Assembly (NCBI GenBank): GCA_963692955.1
Contig: OY843587.1
Coordinates: forward strand, 1,054,001-1,118,000
Direction of reading: 5' to 3'
DNA from: UBA5158 sp963692955
Lineage (GTDB): Bacteria; Pseudomonadota; Gammaproteobacteria; DSM-16500
DNA: 64,000 bases
Part shown: piece after piece, positions 1 to 8,595 of the stretch
Numbering within the stretch: the first letter of the stretch is position 1
Layout of the letters: each line of letters begins with the position of its first letter
Notes under the pieces: model-generated
What the model saw: the letters and a program-made list of their open reading frames with translations, nothing else
Database searches by the model: none
What the model was told of the DNA's origin: nothing
Program-made: the position numbers and the translations under genes

Positions 1-192
1 CACGGTAATTAGTCTATGTCAAGAAGTAGTCATTATGCGCAAAAAGTGATGATCTAAAATGTGGCTACTCTTGAGTATTTAAATTTCAAAATTGATTTTT
101 TTAAAACACATTATTCAAAAAAAACACGGGCAAAAAAGCTGTGGAAGTGATATTGCGCAGAACAATCATTATCGGCGTAATTTTAATCGGTG
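1..192. other. Left edge, no supported gene
   Basis: A/T-rich stretch before the stop codon of the DUF4442 gene. A short plus-strand open frame begins near 92, but it runs into the antisense of that gene, its protein is unlike any family I know, and no good ribosome binding site precedes it. I see no tRNA-like fold or clear terminator here. Confidence 0.4.
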
Positions 193-738
193 TCAACTAG
201 AGGGTGGGGTGTCAGTTGGGGAAGGAGTGGTTTTCGGCAGCGCGCGGGCGGCGTCGAAGCCTACTTTGGTGCGGACATAAAGCGTTCTTACCACCGACGC
301 GACTACTTCATTTTGTTCATTCATCACATCGATAGGTAAATCAAAAATATATTTTTCATTGCCGCTAGTTTTGTCTTTGACCGTTTGAATAATTTCTGGT
401 GTCATGACGAAGTGAGCTTGCAACGTGCCGCGGCCGGGCTTTTTAAAATCGATTCGCGCGGCCTTGTCCCAGACTACGTAACTGTCACCCAACTGTTTTA
501 TCAGCATCAGCATGTAAACCGGGTCTGTCATCGCGAAAATCGAACCGCCAAAATGTGTGCCGACAATATTTCTGTTGTACCAGCGCAGCTTAAGCGTCAC
601 ATCGACGACAGAATAATCCGCAGCGATATTTTTAATCGAAATGCCCGCGCCTAATAACGGCGGCCAGAGGTTAATAAGGAATTTGAGTAGACCAGTCGGC
701 AGTGATTTTCTAGCGCTATGTAACAGATGTAGAGCCAT
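193..738 (-). CDS. DUF4442 hotdog-fold thioesterase-like protein
   Basis: A 181-residue protein that fits the DUF4442 branch of the hotdog superfamily (relatives of acyl-CoA thioesterases). The middle has the family's pattern: a strand region ending RWYNRNIVGTHFGGSIFAM (about residues 52-70), where NxxGTxFGGxxxAxxD-type residues line the acyl-CoA site, followed by a second beta-rich half (about 85-170). The last 15 residues are Pro/Thr/Ser-rich and probably disordered. An AAGGA box six bases before the ATG supports this start. It lies 68 bp downstream of the FKBP gene on the same strand, with a perfect hairpin between them, so co-transcription is uncertain. Family knowledge suggests an acyl-thioester hydrolase or acyl-binding protein; the substrate is unknown. 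Confidence 0.8.
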   Translation of the reverse strand: MALHLLHSARKSLPTGLLKFLINLWPPLLGAGISIKNIAADYSVVDVTLKLRWYNRNIVGTHFGGSIFAMTDPVYMLMLIKQLGDSYVVWDKAARIDFKKPGRGTLQAHFVMTPEIIQTVKDKTSGNEKYIFDLPIDVMNEQNEVVASVVRTLYVRTKVGFDAARALPKTTPSPTDTPPSS

Positions 739-773
739 GATATTTCCTTTTCATGCCATTGGAAACGCAGGCG

Positions 774-796
774 TAACGGGCCAACCTGGCCCGTTA
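774..796 (-). terminator. Hairpin between FKBP and DUF4442 genes
   Basis: Perfect 9-bp inverted repeat (TAACGGGCC / GGCCCGTTA) with a 5-base loop, just after the FKBP stop codon. Read on the minus strand it lacks a T-run after the stem. The T-rich side is on the plus strand. It may be a weak terminator, an mRNA-stabilising hairpin or a processing site. Confidence 0.45.
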
Positions 797-806
797 TTTT
801 AAACCG

Positions 807-1292
807 TTATTTATCGATCGCGATCAATTCTACTTTGAAAAGCAGTGTTTGATCTGGGCCGATCGCGGGTGGCGCGCCAGTCTTACCGTATGCCAATTTG
901 GCAGGGATAACTAATTCGTAAATCGATCCTACCTTCATTAACTTCAGCGCTTCCGTCCAACCCGGGATGACGCCATTCACCGGAAAAGTTGCGGGTTGGC
1001 CGCGGTCATAAGAACTATCGAACACCGTGCCATCAATTAACTTACCGCTATAATTAACCGTTACCACGTCCGAATCGGTAGGGCGCAAGCCAGCGCCTTC
1101 TTTCAGCACTTTATATTGCAAGCCGTCAGCCGTGGTCACGACGCCCGGGAGTAATTTATTAGCTGCGAGATATTGATCACCGGCGGTTTGCACTTTGCCG
1201 CTGGATTGCGCAGCGCTGCAAACGTTGCCTGTTAATAATCCAATCGACAATAACGCGGCGACGGAGCATTTAATAACATGACGAAATTTCAT
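807..1292 (-). CDS. FKBP-type peptidyl-prolyl cis-trans isomerase, exported
   Basis: A 161-residue periplasmic prolyl isomerase that catalyses cis-trans isomerisation of X-Pro bonds. Residues 1-28 form a signal peptide (basic start, hydrophobic core, cleavage near CSA-A). The FKBP domain covers about 55-161 and keeps the family landmarks VNYSGKLIDGTVFDSS, a V-I-P-G-W-xEAL segment and an AYG loop, ending in LLFKVELIAI. It is shorter than Mip/FkpA because it lacks the long N-terminal dimerisation helix, having only a short linker. AAGGG lies eight bases before the ATG. It is the first gene of a possible pair with the DUF4442 gene. In Legionella and Coxiella the related Mip is surface-exposed and virulence-linked; a similar role here is inference only. 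Confidence 0.93.
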   Translation of the reverse strand: MKFRHVIKCSVAALLSIGLLTGNVCSAAQSSGKVQTAGDQYLAANKLLPGVVTTADGLQYKVLKEGAGLRPTDSDVVTVNYSGKLIDGTVFDSSYDRGQPATFPVNGVIPGWTEALKLMKVGSIYELVIPAKLAYGKTGAPPAIGPDQTLLFKVELIAIDK

Positions 1293-1382
1293 ATTAAAAT
1301 CCCTTGAAAGATAATGATGTAATAATCGAACTAAAGAGATTATTCCGAATCGGAACTGGCAGCAATGTTTTTTTTGCGGAAG

Positions 1383-2552
1383 TTAGTTGGAGAGGGCGCG
1401 CTTCGCGCTATACATTTTACTGTCGGCGACGCGTAATAAAGTTTCGGTGTCAGTGCCATCGGTGGGATAAATGCTGACGCCTAAACTCGCGCGCACATCT
1501 AGTTTTACATTATTTATGCTAACCGGCGTTTCTAACACGCGGTAAACGTCATCGGCGATCGCTTCTAAATTTTTATGCTGGGCTAAATTATCGATCGTCA
1601 CAGTAAATTCATCGCCGCCTAAACGCGCGATCATATCTTTGTCTTTAAATAACGTTTTTAAACGTTCGACAAAAACTAACAACACTTGATCGCCGGCTTG
1701 GTGGCCATAAATATCGTTGATAGATTTAAATTTATTAAGATCTAGATACAACAGAGCGATTTTAGCATTAGTTTTTTTCGCGGTTTCGATCGCTTTTTCT
1801 AATTTCAAATTAAATAAATGTCGGTTCGCGACTTTAGTCAGCGGATCATGCGTCGCAGTTTGTTCTAATTGGTTTTTCGCTTCGTTCAATTCGAACTGCA
1901 ATAACAAGCCGTTTTGTAACATTGAGTGAATTTTTGTGGATTGCATCAATAAAAATAATAAATAAACGGTAACAGTCGCGCCGGTGAGATAATCCGAGCT
2001 CGCCTTGATAAAAATAAAATAAAACGCGACCGGCAGCAATGCGGTAATTAAAAACGCGAACGCCGCCGCTAATAATCCAGCGATAAACGCCACAACGCCC
2101 GCGGTAATGCCGGCGAGAATCATTAATAATAAAACTTCATCACTGCTATGTACGTAAGGCATGAGGAAAATGGCGAGCAATCCCCAGCACACGCCGCCAA
2201 ACGCAGAGCCGGTGATAAATAGGCCGCGCCAAATTTTAATTTTCGGTTCGGGGTTGTCTTGATTAAAATAAATTTTAACTAGCGTCGCACGCAATATCGT
2301 AATTACGAAAATAAATCCGTACCACGCATTCAGATCAAAATTATTGACGTAGGGATACAAGCGGTACCAAATCAGCGAAGCGCAAACCAAACCGGTAAAC
2401 AAACCTATGTTTGCCTGGCTGTAAGTGAGCGAGGTAAGCGAGTGATTAATTCTATCGATAAAAATTGGCAGGTATTGAGTGGAACCACGTTTTTCGGCCC
2501 TGCTCATCGTTGCAGTTGGTGACATAATCTTATTGAAGAGTTTTATTATCAT
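1383..2552 (-). CDS. Membrane diguanylate cyclase (GGDEF)
   Basis: About 389 residues. The N-terminal half (about 40-215) contains six or so hydrophobic helices, resembling a MASE-type membrane sensor. A short helical linker leads into a GGDEF domain (about 235-389) with an intact GGDEF signature, so it should make c-di-GMP from two GTP. The family's inhibitory I-site (RxxD shortly before GGDEF) reads K-D-K-D here, so product inhibition may be lost. There is no EAL domain. The frame also allows a GTG start at 2561, but I prefer the ATG at 2552, three codons in. Neither has a strong ribosome binding site. It is divergent from the TolA-like gene, with about 230 bp between them. Confidence 0.88.
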   Translation of the reverse strand: MIIKLFNKIMSPTATMSRAEKRGSTQYLPIFIDRINHSLTSLTYSQANIGLFTGLVCASLIWYRLYPYVNNFDLNAWYGFIFVITILRATLVKIYFNQDNPEPKIKIWRGLFITGSAFGGVCWGLLAIFLMPYVHSSDEVLLLMILAGITAGVVAFIAGLLAAAFAFLITALLPVAFYFIFIKASSDYLTGATVTVYLLFLLMQSTKIHSMLQNGLLLQFELNEAKNQLEQTATHDPLTKVANRHLFNLKLEKAIETAKKTNAKIALLYLDLNKFKSINDIYGHQAGDQVLLVFVERLKTLFKDKDMIARLGGDEFTVTIDNLAQHKNLEAIADDVYRVLETPVSINNVKLDVRASLGVSIYPTDGTDTETLLRVADSKMYSAKRALSN

Positions 2553-2782
2553 TGTACTCACTTATGTCAGTAATGTTCTTCGACTGCATAGCTTAAATTT
2601 TATCATTTAATTAGTTTTAAAAGAACACTCATTGTGGTGTAAAATTGTACTATTATGATCGTAATGCGCGGATAGTGATAAAAATATCTATTTAAAATCA
2701 AATGACTGCAGTTGTTGAAATGATATTTGAGCTAAATTCCTGTAACATTAAAGTATGCTTCGTAGAAGGATGGAGGCTTTAC

Positions 2783-5700
2783 ATGCTAACCCCGCTTTTC
2801 CGTATCTTATTGATATTCTTATGCATTTGCCTGCCGGTGATTTCAGAAGCATCCCCATGCTCAAGTGAACTGAGCCGCATCAATAACGATATTGAAAAAT
2901 ACGGCGATAGCATCAAAACCATGAACTTGTCATGGATGCACATTAGCGCGTTAAAAAATAATTTTTCACCACCCATCACCACAGAAAACAGCCCCGGTAA
3001 AACGGATTATCGATTTAGCTGCGACGAAAATAATTATTTAACCGCTACTGCTGACCGGTCCGGACAAGTGTTAGAACTGTCAGGCCAATTCAGCAGTGAA
3101 GAAGGCGGCGGGTTGATCGCGTTGACATTGCCGCCGCGCGCCAGTGCTGCGCCGCCCGCCAGCTCGAACATTTCTAATCCTATGGATATGGAAGCGCAAA
3201 AAGCTGAAAGCCACGCTAAAGCCGCGCAGCGCGAAGAAGAAAAAATTGCCGCGCAGGCGCAAGCGGAATTGAAGGCGCAAGAAAAAGCCGAGGCGAAAGA
3301 AAAAGCGAAAGTTGAAGCGGAAGTGAAAAAGAATGCTGAGTTGGAAGCCCAAGTACGTGTCGACGAAAAAGAAAAAGCGAATTTAGAAGCTAAAGTAAAA
3401 ACTGAAATGCAAGAGAAACAAGCCGCCGATGCGAAAGCCGCGGCGGAATTAGCGGCACAAGGACGCGCGGATGCAAAAGCCAAAGCCGAAGTAGCGGCGG
3501 CGGAAGCAGAAGCCGCGGCGGCAAAAGCGGCGTCTACGCCAGAAGAACTGCAAGCTAAAGAAGAAGCGAAAGCGGCGGCTAAGGCAAAAATAGAAGAAGA
3601 AATGCAGGCGAAAGCGGCGGCGCGCGAGGCGGCCAAAGCAAAATTAGCCACCGAATTACAAGCGAAGGCGCAAGCGAGAGAAGCAGCTAAAGAAGCCGCT
3701 AAAGCAAAAGCGGCGGCAGAAATGCAGGCTAACGCGCAAGCCAGAGCAGAAGCTAAAGCCACAGCAGCCATAGACAGGAAAGCCAAAGCTGAAGCCGCCG
3801 CTGCGGCGAAAGCCAAACTTGCAGACGAAATGAAAGTTAAAACGGAAGCAAGAAAGGCAGAGAGGGCCGCCGCAAAAGAAAAATTAGACGCGGAATTGGC
3901 GGCCAAAGCGGAATTGAAAAAAGCCGCGCATGAAAAACTAGAGGCTGAACTGCAAGCAAAGGCCGGAGCTAAGAAAGAAGCGCGTGCAAAAGTAGAAGCA
4001 GAAATGCAAGCCAAAGCCGCAGCGCAAAAAGCAGAGCGCGTAAAAATAGAAGCGGACATGAAAGCAAAAGCGGCTGCGAAAAAAGCGGCGCAAGAACAAA
4101 TAGAAGCAGCTAGGGAAGCGGAAATGGCTACCAAAAAAGCTGAACAAGCGCAAGTTGCAGCAGACATGCAAGCAAAAGCGGCTGCTAAAAAAGCAGAACA
4201 AGACCAATTAGTAGAAGCCGACCTGAAAGCAAAAACGGCTGTCAAAAAAGCAGAACAAGACCAAGCTGAAGCCGCCGTGAAAGAAAAAGCGGCTGCGAAA
4301 AAAGCAGATCAAGAGCAGGCAGCGGCGGCCATGAAAGAAAAAGCAGCTGCGAAAAAGGCAGAACAAGTGCAAGCAGCGGCGGCCATGAAAGAGAAAGAAG
4401 CTACGAAAAGAGCGGAACAAGAGCAGGCAGCAGCGGCTATGAAAGAAAAAGCAGCTGCGAAAAAAGCTGAACAAGAACAAGCAGCAGCGGACATGAAAGC
4501 CAAAGCAGCTGCGAAAAAAGCCGAGGAAGAACAACAAGCCGCCGACATGAAAGCGAAAGCCGAAGCGGCAGCGGCAGCCAAGCAAGCGCAAACTCAAGTT
4601 CAAACTCCCGCCGCGCCGCCAGCCGAACAACAGAACACGGCGTCAGCAAAAATAGCCGCGGAAGCCGCGCAAGCGGAGGCGCACGCGAAAATGGAAGCCG
4701 CCGCGAGTGCGAACGCAGCAGCGCAAGCGGACGCCGCGGCGCAAGCCAAAGTTGCCGCAGACGCGAAAGCCGCGGCCGTCGCTGCCGCTCACGCCCAGGC
4801 GAAAGCGAAAGCCGACGCGTTAGCGGAAGCTAAAACCCAAGCAAAAATCGCCGCGGATGCCGTTGCTAAAGCCAAAGCAGACGCCCTAGCGCAAAACAAA
4901 TTAGAAAACGCAGCGCATGCCGCGAAAGCCAAAGCCGACGCGCAAGCTAAAGCTGAAGCCGACGCCGCGCTTGCAAAAGAGCAGGCCGCGGCAGATGCCA
5001 AAGCTAAAGCGGATGAGCAAGCCGCAAAAGCCGAAGCCAAAGCCAAGGCGAATGCAGAGGCCAAAGCCAAAATGGCAGCCGCTGCCACTGCGAAAGCAGC
5101 GGCGCAAGCTGACGCCGCGGCGCAATCAAAAGCTGCCGCAGACGCGAAAGCCGCTGCCGTCGCTGCGGCCCACGCGCAGGCGAAAGCCAAAGCCGATGCG
5201 TTAGCGGAAGCTAAAGCCCAAGCAAAAATCGACGCGGCTGCCGTCGCTAAAGCCAAAGCAGAGTCAGATGCGAAAGCCAAAGCTGATGCCCTAGCGGCTA
5301 AAGCCAAGGCAAAAGCCGACGCTGACGCCGCAGCGCAAGAAAAAATGAAAGCCGACGCGGCACTCGCCAGAGCGAAAGCAGACGCGGACGCTATCGTCGC
5401 AAAAGCCAACGCGGACGCCGCAGCCAAAGCCAAAGCCAAAGCCAAAGCCGCCGCCACCCCCGTGTCACCTTCTGTGACACCAGCACCCGTCACCACGCCG
5501 TTAACCCCAGCGCCAACAGCGACGACATCCATGGCAGCGCCGGTATCGCATGAATTAAAACCGCTAGCCCCCGGCGCATCGCGTGAATTAAAACCGGTCA
5601 CGCCAACACTGGTACCGCCGCCCGTGCCGGCACCGGTGGTGTCGACACCCGTTACTACGCCAGCGCCAGCCGTATCATCACCCACTGCGCCTACTCCCAC

Positions 5701-6589
5701 CGCCCCACCAGCGCCGCCCGCGGCTAGTACGACTGCCGCGCCGCCGCCACCAAAAAATAAAGTCGACGCTTTCATCTCCAAAGCGTTACAAAATTCGATG
5801 GCGGATTTTGCCGGTTGGTTTCATGTCAACCTCACTAACAATGAAGCGTTGATGAATGACGCCGTATCAAGAATCCAAAAATACTATACGAACTTGCGCG
5901 GCTGTATGCCGGGCAGTTATTCCTATCCAAAGATAAATCCAAGCTTAGCGATGGTGGGTAATCCATCATTATTCATATTAGCTCATTCGGTTCTAGCAAA
6001 AGATAAAAACGGTATGTGTCTTGTGAAAACAGACATGGAAGTCAACGGCACGCAGAACAGTATGATCTGTACTTTTTCGCATAGCGACTTAGCATTTTTC
6101 ACGAATGCGCAAGCGAAAGCATTTTTAACTAATAAACAAATTAACATCGACAACGATCCAAAATTAAATAAAATTTTAGAGCAATGCCAAACCGACCCTA
6201 AATTAATCGCCACCGCGACCGAGACTGCGTCGACCTTCTTTCAAAATTTAAAAACTTGCACGCCAGGTGATTTCAAAACGTTCCGTCCTGATCCGATCGC
6301 GAAAGTAAACCATACGCCTGGGCCGTCCTATTACATCACGCAAGAATCCACCATTGTCGGTATGCAAAATGATAAATGCTTGGTGGATAACATTACGCGC
6401 ATCAGTGGAATTGAAATTAAAACGAAATGCTTATATTCTAAAGACAGTTTAGATTATTTATCGGATAAACTGGCGAAACGGTTAATTAGTAATTATAGTT
6501 TGACGACGGGCACGCAGCCAGTGCCGCCGACGCCGGAAGAAGTATCGGGCATCGGCAAAGTTAATTCTGAATGTGCACAAGAATCTTGA
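2783..6589 (+). CDS. Giant Ala/Lys/Glu-rich TolA-like exported coiled-coil protein with duplicated C-terminal domain
   Basis: The ATG at 2783 is chosen over an upstream one at 2702 because GGAGG sits six bases before it and a signal peptide (LFRILLIFLCICLPV, cleaved after SEA) starts at once. The 1268-residue product has a small Cys-containing N-terminal domain (about 25-110), then roughly 770 residues of Ala/Lys/Glu/Gln repeats (nt 3186-5456) of the kind that form long single helices or coiled coils in TolA. A Pro/Thr/Ala linker follows (to about nt 5755), then two related globular repeats of about 90 residues near 1030-1120 and 1150-1240. Both repeats share N-L-x-x-C-x-P-G, a C-L-V strand and a late Cys. 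There is no N-terminal transmembrane anchor beyond the cleavable signal, so it differs from true TolA. Periplasm-spanning or surface fibre roles are inference. Confidence 0.8.
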   Translation: MLTPLFRILLIFLCICLPVISEASPCSSELSRINNDIEKYGDSIKTMNLSWMHISALKNNFSPPITTENSPGKTDYRFSCDENNYLTATADRSGQVLELSGQFSSEEGGGLIALTLPPRASAAPPASSNISNPMDMEAQKAESHAKAAQREEEKIAAQAQAELKAQEKAEAKEKAKVEAEVKKNAELEAQVRVDEKEKANLEAKVKTEMQEKQAADAKAAAELAAQGRADAKAKAEVAAAEAEAAAAKAASTPEELQAKEEAKAAAKAKIEEEMQAKAAAREAAKAKLATELQAKAQAREAAKEAAKAKAAAEMQANAQARAEAKATAAIDRKAKAEAAAAAKAKLADEMKVKTEARKAERAAAKEKLDAELAAKAELKKAAHEKLEAELQAKAGAKKEARAKVEAEMQAKAAAQKAERVKIEADMKAKAAAKKAAQEQIEAAREAEMATKKAEQAQVAADMQAKAAAKKAEQDQLVEADLKAKTAVKKAEQDQAEAAVKEKAAAKKADQEQAAAAMKEKAAAKKAEQVQAAAAMKEKEATKRAEQEQAAAAMKEKAAAKKAEQEQAAADMKAKAAAKKAEEEQQAADMKAKAEAAAAAKQAQTQVQTPAAPPAEQQNTASAKIAAEAAQAEAHAKMEAAASANAAAQADAAAQAKVAADAKAAAVAAAHAQAKAKADALAEAKTQAKIAADAVAKAKADALAQNKLENAAHAAKAKADAQAKAEADAALAKEQAAADAKAKADEQAAKAEAKAKANAEAKAKMAAAATAKAAAQADAAAQSKAAADAKAAAVAAAHAQAKAKADALAEAKAQAKIDAAAVAKAKAESDAKAKADALAAKAKAKADADAAAQEKMKADAALARAKADADAIVAKANADAAAKAKAKAKAAATPVSPSVTPAPVTTPLTPAPTATTSMAAPVSHELKPLAPGASRELKPVTPTLVPPPVPAPVVSTPVTTPAPAVSSPTAPTPTAPPAPPAASTTAAPPPPKNKVDAFISKALQNSMADFAGWFHVNLTNNEALMNDAVSRIQKYYTNLRGCMPGSYSYPKINPSLAMVGNPSLFILAHSVLAKDKNGMCLVKTDMEVNGTQNSMICTFSHSDLAFFTNAQAKAFLTNKQINIDNDPKLNKILEQCQTDPKLIATATETASTFFQNLKTCTPGDFKTFRPDPIAKVNHTPGPSYYITQESTIVGMQNDKCLVDNITRISGIEIKTKCLYSKDSLDYLSDKLAKRLISNYSLTTGTQPVPPTPEEVSGIGKVNSECAQES
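3186..5456 (+). repeat. Degenerate Ala/Lys/Glu codon repeat tract
   Basis: Coding tract made almost only of GCN, AAA/AAG, GAA/GAC and CAA/CAG codons. Units such as MKEKAAAKKAEQEQAAA recur many times between nt 4270 and 4560, about 19 residues apart. A block of about 80 residues (KAAADAKAAAVAAAHAQAKA and its flanks) occurs twice, near nt 4735 and nt 5110. The biased codons leave long open frames on the opposite strand; these are composition artefacts. The tract is a likely site of recombination-driven length change. Confidence 0.85.
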
Positions 6590-6633
6590 GGGGGCAGAGT
6601 ACTCCCTTCTCGTAACAGGTAGAGAATAATAGT

Positions 6634-7407
6634 ATGACAGCACAAGCTAGCGCACAAATTATCGAAAATCTAATCGCATTTTTTAAAATGATATCGATAA
6701 GCTACCAACCTTCGACGTCAGCCTGTTTAATGTTTTCAGATATTCCCAACCCGATTAATAATATGGCGATCATTCATCCTGGCGTAACGCTGACGCCGGA
6801 TTTGATCGATGAAATCACGCAAGAATATCGCGCGCAGCAAATCGCGAGATTTTGTATTTTCAAAGAAAACGACGCGGATGATGAGTTGCTTGCCAAAACG
6901 TTCGCGGCGAAAAAGTTTTATAAAGGCCCTAGTTTCGCCGGCTTAACCAATGACTTAACGTTAGAGCCATACAAATACAGCGTGCCGGCGGAATTTCATC
7001 CCGTCATGGTGGAATCTGTGCAACAATTAAATGATTGGAGTGTGCCTTTTAAAATCGCGTTCGAGTATGATGAACCATCCATCGTTGCGCTCTTGCCGCA
7101 TTACGCGAAGTTAATTCATCAAAACGACTTAAAACATTTTATTTTTTATAAAAATATCGAACCGGTCGCATGCGCGAGCATCTTTATTCATAACGGCGTC
7201 GCTGGATTTTATAACTTGGGGGTGTTGCCCAAGTATCGTCAAGCGGGTTTAGGCTTGATGCTGCAAAAGTTGCGTTTGAACTTCGCGTTAGAAAATCATT
7301 GTAAAGCCGCCGTCATGGAAGCGGCCGCCATTTCAGAACACATGGCAAAAAAATTAGGCTTTAAAAATAACACCGTGTTTAGCCCTTATTATTATCATTT
7401 TTCATAA
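6634..7407 (+). CDS. GNAT family N-acetyltransferase
   Basis: A 257-residue soluble protein whose C-terminal half has the GNAT acetyl-CoA binding motif A: GFYNLGVLPKYRQAGLGLML, matching the beta4 strand plus R/Q-x-x-G-x-G/A pyrophosphate loop. The rest of the fold follows, with the late helix AISEHMAKKLGF and a final aromatic strand, a common GNAT ending. The first 120 residues are less typical and may be a degenerate second GNAT lobe. The substrate (amine, antibiotic or protein) cannot be told. It starts 44 bp after the TolA-like gene and ends 17 bp before the epimerase gene on the same strand, so the three may share a transcript. Confidence 0.82.
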   Translation: MTAQASAQIIENLIAFFKMISISYQPSTSACLMFSDIPNPINNMAIIHPGVTLTPDLIDEITQEYRAQQIARFCIFKENDADDELLAKTFAAKKFYKGPSFAGLTNDLTLEPYKYSVPAEFHPVMVESVQQLNDWSVPFKIAFEYDEPSIVALLPHYAKLIHQNDLKHFIFYKNIEPVACASIFIHNGVAGFYNLGVLPKYRQAGLGLMLQKLRLNFALENHCKAAVMEAAAISEHMAKKLGFKNNTVFSPYYYHFS

Positions 7408-7424
7408 CATCGAGAATTAGCGCT

Positions 7425-8393
7425 ATGTCATTTTCACGTCTCCGTCATCACTGTCAAATACTTATTATCGGCGCAAACGGTTTACTCGGTCGGATTATCA
7501 GTCAACATTTAGATAAATTAGGCTGCACACTTTATGGTATCGATAAACTTGCTGAAGGAACGCCTTCACCGCGCTTTCAGTTGGAAGGCAATGAGCATAG
7601 TCAATTATTGAAAAGTTCATTTCCCGGCAAGTTTTCAGCGGCGGATATCACGGATGAAAATGCGTTGCGTACCACGATGCTAGCGTTTGGTAAAATAGAC
7701 GTAGTGATAGTCTTGGCTGCCGCGCTTGAAAATCAAACCCCGGAAGTCATTAATGCCGTTAACGTCGATGGCGTGAATAATATTTATAAAGTTTGCATTC
7801 AAGAAAGTATCAATCGTGTGATTCTCACCAGTTCCATGATGGTGTTATGGGATAAATACACGCTCGAATCGCCTTACTGCCAAATTAAAAATAACATGTA
7901 TCAACAACCCTATGCGACTTTCAAAAAAATTACCGAGCAAGAAATTTTTGTAGAATCTAGCGTGGGAGAAACCGTGTCGGTTGCCGCTTACAAAAATAGT
8001 AAAATTAAAATGGAAGCGTTAGCAAAAGAATTTGTGAGAGAAGATATTACTACCATCTGCATGCGCGTAGGATCTGTGAATACTCTAAATCAAGTACCAA
8101 AAGATCATGCCTGGGCATGGACTAGTTATAATGATCTTTGTCAATTTATCGAATTATCGGTCAGGCATTTGATGTCGCCGTTTAAATCCAAGGCGCGTTT
8201 CTTACCGTTTTTTCTGTGTTCAGATAACAAGAATGCAATCGTAAGTTTAGATTATTCAAAAGAAATTCTGGGGTTTGTACCGCGCGAAGGCACGAATAAA
8301 CTAACGCAGAAAAGTACATTATTTCAAGTGGCGACCGTCGTCGAAGAAGGGGATGAGCCGGAAATCGTTAGACGTTTCATGGCTAAGTTATAA
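7425..8393 (+). CDS. NAD(P)-dependent epimerase/dehydratase (extended SDR)
   Basis: A 322-residue extended short-chain dehydrogenase/reductase. The nucleotide-binding Rossmann motif is GANGLLG (residues 16-22) after a strand. A D-V-V-I-x-L-A-A strand lies near 92-99, a Ser pair at 136-137 sits in the catalytic Ser position, and Y189-x-x-x-K193 (YKNSK) is the likely catalytic pair; the following E-x-L-A-K helix and M-R-V-G-S strand fit sugar-nucleotide epimerases. Residues 145-185 form an insertion between the catalytic Ser and Tyr that is longer than usual. The substrate is unknown, perhaps a nucleotide sugar or uronate. A short inverted repeat follows the stop. Confidence 0.87.
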   Translation: MSFSRLRHHCQILIIGANGLLGRIISQHLDKLGCTLYGIDKLAEGTPSPRFQLEGNEHSQLLKSSFPGKFSAADITDENALRTTMLAFGKIDVVIVLAAALENQTPEVINAVNVDGVNNIYKVCIQESINRVILTSSMMVLWDKYTLESPYCQIKNNMYQQPYATFKKITEQEIFVESSVGETVSVAAYKNSKIKMEALAKEFVREDITTICMRVGSVNTLNQVPKDHAWAWTSYNDLCQFIELSVRHLMSPFKSKARFLPFFLCSDNKNAIVSLDYSKEILGFVPREGTNKLTQKSTLFQVATVVEEGDEPEIVRRFMAKL

Positions 8394-8395
8394 TT

Positions 8396-8422
8396 ACTCC
8401 TTCTCAATTAAAGCGAAGGAGT
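8396..8422 (+). terminator. Hairpin after the epimerase gene
   Basis: Perfect 8-bp inverted repeat (ACTCCTTC / GAAGGAGT) with an 11-base loop, three bases past the stop codon. There is no T-run after it, so factor-independent termination is only possible. The rest of the 200-bp gap to the next gene is A/T-rich with no gene. Confidence 0.45.
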
Positions 8423-8595
8423 GTTGCAGTTAAATAGTGGGAGTTAGCGTCCTTTCTTTTTTTTGCTTGATCGGCTGTAGTCGCGCGTGCTATTAACGTC
8501 TTTCTTATAATTAGTTATAAATTGGATTTAAATTTAATTTAAGTCTAAAATTAGCGCACACAAGTTATAATATAAAGAAACGAGGTAGTGCCATA

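Noticed and set aside
92..280. Plus-strand open frame at the left edge
   Set aside because: It overlaps the end of the DUF4442 gene in antisense, lacks a ribosome binding site and encodes a protein with no family features.
2702..2782. Extra 27 codons at the start of the TolA-like gene
   Set aside because: No ribosome binding site at 2702; a strong one and a signal peptide begin at 2783.
3034..5781. Long minus-strand open frames (up to about 400 codons) opposite the TolA-like gene
   Set aside because: They arise because the sense strand is made of GCN/AAA/GAA codons, leaving few stops on the other strand. Their proteins are Ala/Ser/Phe-rich with no starts or domains.
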